DNA of 64,000 nucleotides. Origin: Erysipelotrichaceae bacterium. Its GTDB lineage: Bacteria > Bacillota_I > Bacilli_A > Erysipelotrichales > Erysipelotrichaceae. Numbering within the stretch: the first letter of the stretch is position 1; each line of letters starts with the position of its first letter. The DNA lies in assembly GCA_017432005.1 (NCBI GenBank), contig JAFRKA010000015.1:124001-188000 (forward strand). Direction: 5' to 3'. The notes beneath the pieces are model-generated. The model searched no databases and was not told where the DNA came from. It saw nothing but the letters and a program-made list of their open reading frames with translations. This document shows, in pieces, positions 16,394-26,600 of this stretch. Both the position numbers and the translations under genes were made by a program.

Positions 16394-18487
16394 GTGAAAA
16401 GGATAGCGGATTTATGCAGAAACAGTAACAGTTCCCGATTCAGAAGAGACCTTCTGATCCTTTTTGTCATCCTTTTATACTGGGAACTGCTTCTGTATTC
16501 GCAGCTGCATTCTTCCTTGAGAGGTTTCTCTTTCTGGAATGCCCTGTTCGTTCTGCCGATCGCGTTCTTCCTTTTGTCATTTGAATTCTGTCTGGCAAAC
16601 AGACCGCGTTATGAACTGTTTTTCAATACGGTCATCATCGTCATCATATCGTTCTTCTATCTGGCCGATCTGATCTACTACAAGACCTTCGGATCGCTGT
16701 TCTCGGTCGCGATGCTGGGAACGGGAACAGACGCGATCACCAGTTTCTGGTGGAGCATCTCTTCCACACTTAAAGAGAACATCTTCCTGATCTTCTGTTT
16801 TGAGATCCCGGTCCTGCTGATGCCGGTGCTGGTCCTGTACGATGATGAAAAGAGCGGCTATTCCCTGCTGGGCAGGATGCTGATGCTGTTCAGTTCCTTT
16901 GTCCTGTGGAATCTGATCGTTCTGGCTTTACCGGTCACCGGCAAGGCTGATTACAGTGCCTATGGTGTCTATCACAGCCGCTACACCGATACCGATACGG
17001 CTTCAGCAAAATTGGGCGCATTGCCTAACTTCATCATCGAAGCCAAGAGCTCGCTGTTCGGTTTTTCCGGCAAGAGCGAAACGCTGACGGCTGCCGAAGA
17101 TGTGAAGATCGAAGAGAAGGAAGAGATCATCAAGGAAGCTGTCACCTATAACGAGTACAGCAGTCTTGATTTCCGCGAGATCAAGAAGAACAGCGATAAT
17201 GAAACAGTCGATACTCTCTGTGATTATCTGGTCAATGTCTCTCCAAGCAACAGGAACGAATACACCGGTCTTTTTGAAGGATATGATCTGATCTATATCT
17301 GTGCCGAGTCTTTCTCGTCACTGGCGATCGATGAACAGATCACTCCGACTTTGTATAAACTGGCCAATAACGGCATCGTCTTAAACAATTATTACAATTC
17401 ATTCAAGAACGTCACGACCAACGGCGAGTATGCCTTCTTGACAGGTCTATGGCCTGATGTCGCCCGCAAGGACACCAACAACGGTGTGCTTACCGGTACG
17501 ATGGGCCAGTCGATCGATAAGGACATGAGCATGGCCTTAGGCAATATGTTCAACAGATATGAAGGCATCCAGAGCAGGGGCTATCACAACTATTACGGCT
17601 ACTACTACGGAAGGAACCAGACTCTGCCTAACATGGGCTTTGACTGCAAATTCATGGATGACGGCATGTCTTTCACGACAGCCTGGCCGGCATCCGATCT
17701 GGAGATGATGGAACAGTCCGTCGATGATTACATCAATGACGATCAGTATGTCGCCTACTACATGACCTTCTCAGGACATGGCAACTACACGACCAACAAC
17801 ATCATGGTCTACCGCAACTACGATACCGTCAATTCGATGATCGATACATTCTTACCGAGCAGCGCCATCGGTTACCTCTCCTGCAACTATGAACTGGAGA
17901 AAGCCATGACCTATCTTTTGGAAAGGCTGGAAGAAGCCGGAAGACTCGACCGCACGGTCATCGTTCTGACCGGCGATCACTATCCATACTATCTGACTGA
18001 TCCCGCCTATGAAGCTCTTAAAGGCGAAGAGAAGGACGAAGACTTTGAAAGCTATCACTCCACCTGCATCATCTACAATGCCGGTCTGAAACAGAAGATC
18101 GAAGTGGATACGCCGTGCTGCAATGTCGATATCCTGCCGACTGTCCTCAATCTGTTTGCGATCCCTTATGATTCAAGGCTGTATGCCGGAATAGATATCT
18201 TCTCTGACGGTTTCCATGCCGCTCAGCTGTATAACCGTTCTTTCATCACCGATAAGGTGAAATACGACTATACGACCGGCAGGACGCAGTGGCTGATCGA
18301 TACGCAGGATTATGACGAGAAACTGCTGGAATCCTATCTTGAAAGTGCGATCAGTACCGTCAAGAACCGTTATGCGATGTCGATCGAGATCGAAGATTCC
18401 GATTTCTATGATTATGTCACTGCGAATCTGAAATCTGTCAGAACAGATTCAGTCTCTCACAATGCCGTGGCATTGGACGTTGAATAG
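16394..18487 (+). CDS. LTA-synthase-family sulfatase-fold transferase
   Basis: 697 residues. Four to five membrane segments fill residues ~20-185, followed by a linker and a large extracellular sulfatase domain. ICAESFSSLAIDEQITPTLYKL (~300) is the metal and substrate region. VTTNGEYAFLTG (~340) contains the probable catalytic Thr, and VLTGDHYPYYL (~530) the second metal site. Such enzymes move glycerol-phosphate or phosphoethanolamine to lipoteichoic acid or other glycans outside the cell. The start is GTG with no ribosome site; a TAAAAT box ends 10 bases upstream, so the leader would be nearly absent. Some doubt remains about the exact start. Confidence 0.82.
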   Translation: MKRIADLCRNSNSSRFRRDLLILFVILLYWELLLYSQLHSSLRGFSFWNALFVLPIAFFLLSFEFCLANRPRYELFFNTVIIVIISFFYLADLIYYKTFGSLFSVAMLGTGTDAITSFWWSISSTLKENIFLIFCFEIPVLLMPVLVLYDDEKSGYSLLGRMLMLFSSFVLWNLIVLALPVTGKADYSAYGVYHSRYTDTDTASAKLGALPNFIIEAKSSLFGFSGKSETLTAAEDVKIEEKEEIIKEAVTYNEYSSLDFREIKKNSDNETVDTLCDYLVNVSPSNRNEYTGLFEGYDLIYICAESFSSLAIDEQITPTLYKLANNGIVLNNYYNSFKNVTTNGEYAFLTGLWPDVARKDTNNGVLTGTMGQSIDKDMSMALGNMFNRYEGIQSRGYHNYYGYYYGRNQTLPNMGFDCKFMDDGMSFTTAWPASDLEMMEQSVDDYINDDQYVAYYMTFSGHGNYTTNNIMVYRNYDTVNSMIDTFLPSSAIGYLSCNYELEKAMTYLLERLEEAGRLDRTVIVLTGDHYPYYLTDPAYEALKGEEKDEDFESYHSTCIIYNAGLKQKIEVDTPCCNVDILPTVLNLFAIPYDSRLYAGIDIFSDGFHAAQLYNRSFITDKVKYDYTTGRTQWLIDTQDYDEKLLESYLESAISTVKNRYAMSIEIEDSDFYDYVTANLKSVRTDSVSHNAVALDVE

Positions 18488-18681
18488 AGATCTGTTTATA
18501 AATAGATCATGGAAAAATAACAGTCATATACTGCCTAAAGAATTATAATCATGCTAATATAAGTCAAGCACTTTTTCCTTGTTTTTGATTATTCTGTATA
18601 ACCATGACTAAAAGCCGGATCGATCTGAGGTTTTTGTTTACCTTATATTGCAAAATGAAAGTATAAGGAGAGAAAAAATTA

Positions 18682-18940
18682 ATGATCTATGATATGAATT
18701 TCTGCATACTTGCATTTGACATCCTTGAATGATCAGACTGATAAATTGAATTTGGTGCAAATTTGGTGTCAATTTTATAACGAAAAACTAAAAGATGATG
18801 CGATAGAATGGCTTAAAAACAGCCTAAAAACGTACAGAGATAAACAAAACGGAAAAAAACCAGATTCCTGTAGTTGGCACCATTATCAGATCAAGGTTCT
18901 GGAAACAGAACCTTTCTTTATGTATTTATCTGCCCGATAA
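18682..18940 (+). pseudogene. Small disrupted gene (frameshift), unknown
   Basis: AAGGAG lies well placed before an ATG at 18682, but that frame stops at 18732 after 16 codons (MIYDMNFCILAFDILE). A second frame, shifted by +1, stays open from about 18710 to 18940 and encodes a Lys/Trp-containing tail (DDAIEWLKNSLKTYRDKQNG). The two may be halves of one ~85-residue gene broken by a one-base change, or a short peptide followed by non-coding sequence. It stands at the head of the leader-peptide cluster. No family recognised. Confidence 0.35.
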
Positions 18941-18975
18941 ATTATAATAATCGTATAAAACAGTGGAGGATATGG

Positions 18976-19272
18976 ATAATAGATAAAAAAGCAGAACTCA
19001 GCAATGAAGCATTGGAAAAAGTTTCTGGCGGTTTTACGACTTCAACTATGGTAGATGAGGAAGGAAACACGATCATCACAAAATTCGGAGTCATGAATGT
19101 GTGCAGCCAGTGTGGTGCATGTGTCAATGTATGCCCGACCGGCGCTATCACCATCGGTCCTAACGGTGCTGAAATAAACGGAAACGAATGTGCGATCTGC
19201 TGGGTATGTGCAGATGTATGTCCGCTTGAAGCGATCGGCGAAAAGCAGATCATCATCCCGGCGGGATCATAA
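18976..19272 (+). CDS. Double-glycine leader fused to 2x[4Fe-4S] ferredoxin
   Basis: About 98 residues. The first 20 form a double-glycine leader (LSNEALEKVSGG). They are followed by a short linker and a ferredoxin with two complete CxxCxxCxxxCP sites, CSQCGACVNVCP and CAICWVCADVCP. A GG-type leader normally directs cleavage and export by C39 peptidase transporters, so a leader-bearing redox protein is unusual. The start is odd: GGAGGA (18965-18970) is best spaced for AUA codons at 18976 or 18979, while the only nearby ATG (18972) is out of frame. Either a rare AUA start, a one-base error, or a decayed start. Followed by 19288 in the same direction. Confidence 0.65.
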   Translation: MIDKKAELSNEALEKVSGGFTTSTMVDEEGNTIITKFGVMNVCSQCGACVNVCPTGAITIGPNGAEINGNECAICWVCADVCPLEAIGEKQIIIPAGS

Positions 19273-19287
19273 AGAGTATCGATCGAT

Positions 19288-19650
19288 ATGTTAAGCCAAA
19301 AAGTAGAAGACTATATCCGTGAGCACAGTTTCTGTCCAGAGTATCTTTTTAAAGACTGGAATTCATTTCTGGATATCCTCTATTCGGAAGGCGGGCATGT
19401 TTCCTCAATTATTTGGCGTGAACATTGCAGGAAGAAAATGCAGCATCTGCCGATAGACGACGATAAATACTCAGATCCGGATGATCCGGAATATACCTAC
19501 GCAGAAACTCAGTTTTTTGAAGAAGGGTTCGAGGCGATGTCTCTTGACGAGATCAAGAAACACATCGAAGAAACAAGAGCATCAGGACTTATTCTGAATG
19601 ACAAGTATTTCTGCTTTGATCTGGTGCCGTCATTCAATCTTGGTGAATAA
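19288..19650 (+). CDS. Hypothetical protein in leader-peptide cluster
   Basis: 120 residues, acidic (DDDKYSDPDDPEYTYAETQFFEEGFE), soluble, with no signal, membrane segment or motif that I recognise. It starts 15 bases after the ferredoxin-type gene and is probably co-transcribed. The position suggests an accessory or immunity-like protein for the leader-bearing peptides, which is only inference. No strong ribosome site is visible. Confidence 0.6.
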   Translation: MLSQKVEDYIREHSFCPEYLFKDWNSFLDILYSEGGHVSSIIWREHCRKKMQHLPIDDDKYSDPDDPEYTYAETQFFEEGFEAMSLDEIKKHIEETRASGLILNDKYFCFDLVPSFNLGE

Positions 19651-19758
19651 CAGATCCCTGCCTGCAGAAAGAGTTCAATGAAAGAAATTCTCGATTATCG
19701 TACCGATGAATAGAAACTGAATAAAAACTATTATAGACAATTTAGAAAGGAAACAACA

Positions 19759-20005
19759 ATGAAAGAAAAAAAGACTTAATGATGATGAATTACAGGATGT
19801 TTCCGGCGGTCTGCTCAAAGACGACTGGAAAGAGACCCTGAGTGAGATTGCCCAATCTTACAGAGATGAAAATAAGAGTTATAATCTTTTTCAATTGAGA
19901 GTTCGTAACGGACATTTTAATGAAAGGATCAAAGACAGTCAGTGGTTAAGCAAGGAAGATTCATTGGAGATCAACAAATTCCTTGATGATATCAAATGGG
20001 AATAG
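19759..20005 (+). pseudogene. Double-glycine leader peptide, frame broken at an A-run
   Basis: After GAAAGG, an ATG at 19759 opens MKEKKT and then meets TAA. If one A of the seven-A run (19766-19772) is removed, the frame continues for about 81 residues with a leader (RLNDDELQDVSGG) and an acidic/basic core ending FLDDIKW. The start closely resembles the gene at 20340 (MNEKKRLSLDDL). So it is one gene interrupted by one extra A: a mutation, an assembly error, or a site of polymerase slippage. The core has no Cys. Confidence 0.5.
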
Positions 20006-20051
20006 ATCTTAAGATCATCATCTGGTTTCTTAAGGAACAGGAGTTGATGAG

Positions 20052-20258
20052 ATGTCAGAAGAATTAAAGAAAATAGAAGATGAAAAACTTGAAGAAGTAG
20101 ATGGCGGTTTGTATGAATCCGGCGGGAAATACTTCTGTTCGATCTGCGGCTATGTCTATGATCCGGTAGAACACGAGGGAGTTGCCTTTGAGGATCTGCC
20201 GGAAGATTGGAAGTGTCCTCGCTGCCAACAGCCGAAAGAGAAATTCAACAAGGCATAG
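20052..20258 (+). CDS. Double-glycine leader fused to rubredoxin
   Basis: 68 residues. A leader ([11 protein letters not shown], ending at residue ~19) precedes a complete rubredoxin. The core has [11 protein letters not shown] and [13 protein letters not shown], the two CxxC pairs that bind one iron, and has the usual rubredoxin length of about 48 residues. AGGAG lies before the ATG. Rubredoxins are cytoplasmic one-electron carriers; the added leader suggests processing, export or recruitment by a leader-recognising partner, which is not in this window. Paralogous leaders occur at 18976, 19759, 20340 and 41022. Confidence 0.82.
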   Translation: MSEELKKIEDEKLEEVDGGLYESGGKYFCSICGYVYDPVEHEGVAFEDLPEDWKCPRCQQPKEKFNKA

Positions 20259-20339
20259 ATCTTTGCTTAAAGACAGTTTTATACAGTGAATTCTATTTAT
20301 TTAAATAGTTAAAAGAAACATAACAAGGAGTGGTTCAAC

Positions 20340-20597
20340 ATGAATGAAAAGAAAAGGCTATCATTAGATGATCTGGAAAATGTAAACGGAGGTTATCTGG
20401 GTTTTACTGCCGGATCTTGCGGCAATGGTGGTGAGCATGATTGGGTGCCTACGGGCTTTACTCGGCCAGCATCGAAATGTAACGAAAGGTATGCAGGCAC
20501 ACATCCTGATAAAGAGATACGTTGCACCAAGTGTAATAAGATCGGCTGGAAGATATTTACTAATGATTGCATGTGGGTCATTTCCTATGATGATTAA
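20340..20597 (+). CDS. Double-glycine leader peptide with Cys/His core
   Basis: 85 residues: leader MNEKKRLSLDDLENVNGG (1-18), then a Gly/aromatic core with GNGGEHDW, a lone Cys, and CTKCNKIGWK that looks like half of a zinc ribbon. The ribosome site ACAAGGAG is well placed. The core is of the type seen in bacteriocin-like or metal-binding small proteins, but I do not recognise a family. It is the last gene of the cluster and ends at a hairpin terminator. Confidence 0.7.
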   Translation: MNEKKRLSLDDLENVNGGYLGFTAGSCGNGGEHDWVPTGFTRPASKCNERYAGTHPDKEIRCTKCNKIGWKIFTNDCMWVISYDD

Positions 20598-20635
20598 AAC
20601 GGAAAAACAAATCTGAACACAGATCAATAAAGGAG

Positions 20636-20668
20636 GTTTCGGTTTTATAAACTGAAACCATTTTATTA
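20636..20668 (+). terminator. Terminator of the leader-peptide cluster
   Basis: GGTTTC-G-GTTT and AAAC-T-GAAACC pair around TAT and are followed by ATTTTATT. Confidence 0.65.
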
Positions 20669-20713
20669 AAATGGGATCAGAATGACAGATCAGGATTTAT
20701 TAAATGAAAACTT

Positions 20714-21250
20714 ATGAAGAATAAAATCGAAATCAGAAAATGCCTTGAAGCGGATATCGTTAAGACAGGAAGATTCTATGACAGCGTCATCCTCTGGCTG
20801 GATGATCATATCAACTATCCTCTTTGGGTCTATGGAGTGTATCCGAGCGAACAGAGCGTGCGAAAGATGACAGGATCATCAGCCCAGTATATCTGCACCG
20901 ACAAAGGAGCCATCCTCGCTGCTTTTGCTGTGAATGATGAGCCACAGGGGAACTATCAGAAGGGCCGCTGGAGCCAGGATCTTGCCGATGGCTCGTATCT
21001 GGTCATTCATTCCCTGGCGATCGCTCCGGAAATGCACAGGCAGGGACTGGGATCGGATGTGATCCGTTTCTGTATCGACAAGGCCAGATCAGAAGGCTAT
21101 AAGGCTGTCCGCGCTGATATAGTCCCGACAAACACTCCTGCGAGAAGGCTTTTCGAGAAGAATGGTTTCACTTATGTCGGAGATGTCGATCTGGAGATGG
21201 GGATTGAGAACATACCGGTGTTCAGTTTATATGAACTGAATATCCCATGA
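20714..21250 (+). CDS. GNAT-family N-acetyltransferase
   Basis: 178 residues. The acetyl-CoA site is HSLAIAPEMHRQGLGSDVIRF (~98-118; RQGLGS matches R/QxxGxG/A), followed by the NTPARRLFEKNGF motif (~141) typical of GNAT enzymes. The acceptor could be a small molecule or a protein N-terminus. The start codon lacks a good ribosome site, and an out-of-frame ATG lies ten bases upstream. It is downstream of the leader-peptide cluster but separated by its terminator. Confidence 0.82.
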   Translation: MKNKIEIRKCLEADIVKTGRFYDSVILWLDDHINYPLWVYGVYPSEQSVRKMTGSSAQYICTDKGAILAAFAVNDEPQGNYQKGRWSQDLADGSYLVIHSLAIAPEMHRQGLGSDVIRFCIDKARSEGYKAVRADIVPTNTPARRLFEKNGFTYVGDVDLEMGIENIPVFSLYELNIP

Positions 21251-21443
21251 TATTCACAGTAATAAGAAACGTATTTGAATAAATAATATATATATTAAGA
21301 CTGAATATGATCTCGGTTTTGATCGTTTTATGGTCGCAGCAGAAACGGCGATCATGCACTAAGCGTTTCCGGCACGGCTGATTATTTGTCCGGAACGTTG
21401 TAAAATAATAGTATATTAAAAAACCTTTACAAGGAGAATACTG

Positions 21444-22634
21444 ATGAGCAATATAAAAGAATTCAAAGACCAGAACGGCAATGTTCTGGCACATGCAGCT
21501 ATACCTGACGGTTATGTGACCGGAGGATCGCTGAATGACGGTTTCCAGCATGAAAGTGTTCCTTTCTTCATCACCGCTCATGCGGTAAACAACGACAAGA
21601 AGATCATGATCTTCGGTCTGAGCGATGAGAAGTTCACGACTTACAGAAACGATATGATCAAGATGACCCTGAAGGCCATGGCAGATGTGAAGTGGAATTC
21701 CATCAGGGATTTCATCGAACCGGAGGATTATCTCTATCAGTTTGCTTCAGCGATGTCGCAGCTGCAGCTGACGCCGGTAGGCGAAGCTGATCTGCCAAGT
21801 ATCTGCGGACAGAATCCGGAGCAGGCATACAAGGAGTTCATCGCTCCGTATGAAGCAGCGATCCAGAGAGATGCCCAGCTGGGTACGGATACGAAACTGA
21901 ACAATACGATCTGCCGTTCCTTCATGAGAAGATACAGCGCCAAGACAAAGAACGGCGATGACTGCACAGTCGTAGCAGGTATGGATTACCAGGGCGTTGA
22001 ATATTATTCATCAGTACCGGGCATGGAATTCATGGGCGGCATGATGGGTTCACTGTTTGCTTCCAAAAAGAAAGATCCTAATTCCTCAAAGAAGTTCGGT
22101 CACGGTACACCATGCGATGCGATCGAATGGGGTGCCAAGAACAAGTTCCTGATGATGAGCCCGAAGGAGTATGAACAGGAAGCTTTTGAAGCCTTCTTTG
22201 AATTCGTCAGCACCTTCCATATGGATGATGCACTGCGTCAGCGCTACTATGATCTGATCGCTCAGCGGGTCCAGATGCGTCTGCAGGAGACGATGCAGTT
22301 CCAGGGCATCGCTCAGGCCAATATGCAGTCACTGATGTTCAACCAGCAGAGACTCACTCAGACGCTGGCTCAGAACTCCGCTTCGATGTCAGCCGGTATC
22401 ATGGATTCCTGGAACAAGAAGATGGCTTCAGATTCCCGGATTTCGCAAGCCAGATCGGAAGCTACCCTAGGTGTAAATACCTATCAGAACAGTTACGGAC
22501 AGAATGTCCAGGTCAGTGTAGCGGCTGATCACGTCTATCAGAACCAGTATGGTGATGTATACGGTGTATCAGGCAATGCGCCGGATCAGGATATCCTGAA
22601 CAAACTGCAGTGGACAGAACTGGAGAAGAAATAA
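21444..22634 (+). CDS. Unknown protein, member 2 of a three-paralogue family
   Basis: 396 residues. It begins with a QNGNVLAHAAIPDGY segment, has a hydrophobic Gly/Met patch (MEFMGGMMGSLFASKKK, ~195) and a Gln-rich helical stretch (~270-345). It ends with a tail GVNTYQNSYGQNVQV, DHVYQN, WTELEKK that matches the paralogues at 15137 and 33861. AAGGAG lies before the ATG. No catalytic motif. Three bases separate it from the next, frameshifted membrane gene, and the three genes to 23580 probably form one unit. Confidence 0.7.
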   Translation: MSNIKEFKDQNGNVLAHAAIPDGYVTGGSLNDGFQHESVPFFITAHAVNNDKKIMIFGLSDEKFTTYRNDMIKMTLKAMADVKWNSIRDFIEPEDYLYQFASAMSQLQLTPVGEADLPSICGQNPEQAYKEFIAPYEAAIQRDAQLGTDTKLNNTICRSFMRRYSAKTKNGDDCTVVAGMDYQGVEYYSSVPGMEFMGGMMGSLFASKKKDPNSSKKFGHGTPCDAIEWGAKNKFLMMSPKEYEQEAFEAFFEFVSTFHMDDALRQRYYDLIAQRVQMRLQETMQFQGIAQANMQSLMFNQQRLTQTLAQNSASMSAGIMDSWNKKMASDSRISQARSEATLGVNTYQNSYGQNVQVSVAADHVYQNQYGDVYGVSGNAPDQDILNKLQWTELEKK

Positions 22635-22637
22635 ACT

Positions 22638-23236
22638 ATGCAAAAGAACGAAAATGGATATTATACCTGGACCTACAGCATGGATATGTGGCAGAACCGT
22701 TCGATCATCAATCTCGTACTGAAGATCGTTCTGGGCATCATGGCTCTGCTTTATCTGTTCATGATGTTCCTGGTCTTCTCGGACGGATTTGATTTCGATC
22801 GGTGGTGGTGGGTTACCAAGATCATCCTGGCCTGTGTTGCGGCGATCGTAGTCATCAGTTACTTCGCTTACTGGCTTGTCAGCAAGTATTTCGGCGGAGT
22901 ATACACGTTCATCTATGAGATGGATGATGAGACTCTGCATTATTATCAGCCGGAGGATCAGAAAGAAAAGACCCAGAACATCGGTGCTGCGGCGACGTTT
23001 TCGGTCTGGCTACCAAGAATTTCGGTACAGCCAGTGCCGGTATGATGACGGCCAACGGCGTGAATGAGACGGTAAGGTTTGAGAAGATCCGTAAAGTAGG
23101 CAAGAAAGAAGACCAGAATCTGATCACGATGTCCGGTCTGATCATGCATCATATGATCTATGCGGATGACGTTGATTACGATTTCGTCTACGATTTCATC
23201 TGTGAGCATTGTACCAATGCGAAGATAAAAGCGTGA
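22638..23236 (+). pseudogene. Membrane protein with an apparent one-base frameshift
   Basis: The first frame (22638-23045) encodes two membrane segments (residues ~25-50 and ~62-85) and then a random-looking end (LPRISVQPVPV). From about 22997 another frame continues with well-coded residues (GLATKNFGTASAG, then VNETVRFEKIRKVGKKEDQN) to 23236. Joining the frames gives one ~199-residue protein with a C-terminal YcxB-like beta domain. One base seems to be missing near the GACGTTTTC stretch at 22995-23002. No slippery heptamer is evident, so mutation or sequence error is likelier than programmed shifting. The stop overlaps the next start as GTGA. Confidence 0.6.
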
Positions 23237-23580
23237 AAGACAGAGTACTGAAATATATCGATATCTTAAATAAAGAAAACTACGGCGAATGGAAGACATC
23301 CCCGAAAGATGCGACTCAGTCGTATTTTTCTTATACGGAAGATGTGCTGGATTTCATAAAGGATTTCTACAGATCGAAGTATGTCGATCATGACTACATG
23401 AAGACCTACCGACAGATCAGAGACAAAGATATCTCCACCCTGAATAAAAAAGAAGTCTGTGCCCTGCTGACGGCTTTCGTCAGAGGAGACAGGTTCTCGG
23501 AAGGTTTTCTCAACGACCAGCTGAAGAATGGAAGAGTCATGGAAGCTTTGTTGCGCCTGAAAGAGCTGAATGAAATATAA
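23233..23580 (+). CDS. DUF6508 family protein
   Basis: 115 residues from a GTG that overlaps the preceding stop (GTGA). It matches the small DUF6508 family: GEW near residue 15, YFSYTEDVLDFIKDFYRS, then CALLTAFVRGDRFSEGF and a final LLRLKEL. The family has no known activity. Upstream codons at 23209-23232 keep the frame open, but the overlap start is more natural. It is the last gene of the 21444 unit. Confidence 0.7.
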   Translation: MKDRVLKYIDILNKENYGEWKTSPKDATQSYFSYTEDVLDFIKDFYRSKYVDHDYMKTYRQIRDKDISTLNKKEVCALLTAFVRGDRFSEGFLNDQLKNGRVMEALLRLKELNEI

Positions 23581-23607
23581 TTAAAATAGAATATATAAGG
23601 GATAAAT

Positions 23608-26600
23608 ATGGAAACGGTACAAGATAAAAGACGTGAACTGTCGGTATTTGAGGCCTGGGCTTTTTCAATCGGCACGGCGATCGGCTGGGGCTCTCTGGTC
23701 GTAACGGCCAATACCTATCTGGCTGAGTCCGGTCCTTTAGGCAGTGTCCTGGGGCTGATCATCGGCGGAGCGATCATGCTGGTGATGGGCAGGAACTACT
23801 ATTATCTGATGGAACTCTATCCAGATAACGGCGGAGCCTATACTTTTACGAAGGAACAGTTCGGTCATGATCACGGTTTCCTGACTTCATGGTTCCTGGC
23901 ACTGGTGTATCTGGCTGTCTTATGGGCCAACGCGACAGCCATCCCTTTGTTCGTACGCAATTTCCTCGGTGATATCTTTACTTTCGGCAGGATGTATACG
24001 CTGTTTGGCTATGAGGTCTATTTCGGTGAGACCCTGCTGACGATTGTTTCCATCCTGATCATTGCCTTGCTGTACTACAGAGGCAAGAGACTTTCCCACA
24101 TCATCATGACCATATTGGCTACCGTATTCACTTTAAGCATTACGGCTGTTTTCCTGTTTGTCATGTTGAAACACGAGGGGAATTTTGAACCGCTGTTTGT
24201 AGAGGGAAGTTCATCACTCAGACAGATCATCAATATCGCCGTCATCTCTCCATGGGCTTTCATCGGTTTTGAAAGTGTCTCCCACAGTACGGCCGATTTT
24301 TCTTTCAAAGGCGACAGGATCTTCAGGATGCTGGTGATCGCGATCGTGAGCACGATGCTTCTGTATATCTTTACGGTCTTGCTTTCAGCTGCTGCATATC
24401 CCAAAGAGTATTCCTCATGGTTCGCCTATATCTCAGATCTTAACAACAATACCGGTCTGAGTTCTTTCCCGGCTTTCTATACAGCTCATCATTATCTGGG
24501 CAATGCCGGTGTCACACTGCTGATGGCAGCCTTGTTCTCACTGATCATCACTTCGATGATCGGCAATACGACAGCTCTTTCTCAGCTGTTCTGTGCTTTA
24601 GGCAAGGACGAGATCCTGCCTGAGAAGTTTGGGAAATTAAATAAGTACGGTGTTCCGGGCAGGGGGATCCTGCTGGTAGCCGGACTTTCACTGATCACAC
24701 CTTTCCTGGGCAGGACAGCGATCGGCTGGATCGTCGATGTCACGACGCTTGGTGCTACTCTGATCTACGGTTTTGTTTCCGCTTCAGCTTATAAGGCAGC
24801 ATTGGTCAGAAATGACCGGATCGAGAAGGTCACCGGACTGCTCGGAGTCATCCTGATGATCGCATTCAGCCTTTATATCCTGGTGCCGAGTTTCGTCACA
24901 GTCAGTACGCTGGAGAAAGAGACATATTTCCTTTTCATCATCTGGAGCGTCCTGGGTTTCATCTATTTCCGTTATATCCTGGCTCACGATGAAAAAAGAC
25001 ATTACGGCAACACGATCATCGTCTGGGTCGCCCTGCTGTCGCTGGTGCTGGTCATCGCTTTGATCTGGATGAGACAGTCCATGATCTTTGCCAACCAAAC
25101 CATGCTGAAAAACGTTGAAGAGTACTATGATCATCTTTCTGATCCGAGCAAGGATCTGGATGAGCAGTATATCTATGAACAGGTCCTGAAGATGGAGGAT
25201 TCCGATAACCGGACCATGCTGATTGGTTTTGGCATGTTCATGTTTGCGATCGCGATCATGTTCACCAACTACTCATACATGAACAAGCGGACGAAGGAAA
25301 GCGAAATGATCGCAGCCATCGATCCGATGACCGGGGTCAAGAGCAAGCATGCCTATCTGATCAAGGAGAAGGAACTCAACAGCAGTATCAGTGAAGGAAG
25401 GGATACGAAATTTGCGATCGTCGTCTGTGATGTCAACGGTCTTAAAACGATCAATGATACTTTAGGTCATCAGGCCGGTGATGAACATATCTGCAAGGCC
25501 AGCCGGATGGTCTGTGAGATCTTCAAGCATTCACCTCTATACCGTATCGGCGGTGATGAATTCGTCGCCATCCTGACCGGTCAGAATTACCGCTTGCGCC
25601 GTGAGCTCATGCGTCAGCTGCACAACATGTCAGTCGACCATATCTCCGGCAATGATGTCGTCATCTCCGGAGGCATGTCCGAATACCACGCAGGAGAGGA
25701 TCTTTCGTTCCATGATGTCTTTCAGCGGGCGGATCAGCTGATGTATGAAGAGAAACAGCTGCTCAAGGGACTTGGTTCCATCAGCCGCGAAGAGAGTCCG
25801 GATGAGAGGCTGGAAGAGAACGTCTCGATCCTTGATCTCAAACGGCAGATCCTCATTGTAGAAGATGAAGCGATCAACCAGATGCTGCTGAGCAATATCC
25901 TGCAGGAGGACTATGAACTGCTGTATGCCGATGACGGTGTGGCAGCTCTTGAGATTGCCAAGGAAAACAAGGATGAACTGTCACTGGTCCTGCTGGACCT
26001 GATGCTTCCGAAAGTCAACGGTTTTGAAGTGCTCAGAGACATGAAAGGGGATGTCGATCTCAAGGATATCCCGGTCATCATCATGACGGCTGACCAGCAG
26101 TCCGAGGTCGAATGTCTGAACATGGGTGCTTCCGATTTCATTCCTAAACCTTACCCGGCACCGGAGATCATCAAAGCCCGTGTCGACAGGTGCATCGAGA
26201 TCTCCGAGAACAGGGATACGATCGAACTGACGGAGAGAGATCCGCTGACGAAACTTTACAATATCGAATACTTTGACCGTTATGTGAATATGTATGACCG
26301 TCACTATACGGATATGCCGATGGATGCGATTGTCGTCGATATTAACCGCTTCCATATGGTCAATGAACGCTACGGCAAGCAGTTCGGCGATCTGGTACTG
26401 CAGAAACTCGGTACGAGGATCAGACTGCTGGCCAGGGAAGTCGGAGGTGTAGGAGGAAGAAGAGGTTCTGATACTTTCCTGCTGTACTGTCCGCACCTTG
26501 AAGACTATGAAGCCAGACTGGAAGAACTCTCTGACGATCTGCTGGACAACGAAGATGAAAGCAGCCGTATCAGCCTGAGGATGGGCGTTTACAGCAATGC

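Noticed and set aside
22990-23005. Programmed frameshift
   Set aside because: No good slippery heptamer or downstream fold was seen, so a simple base loss or error is likelier.
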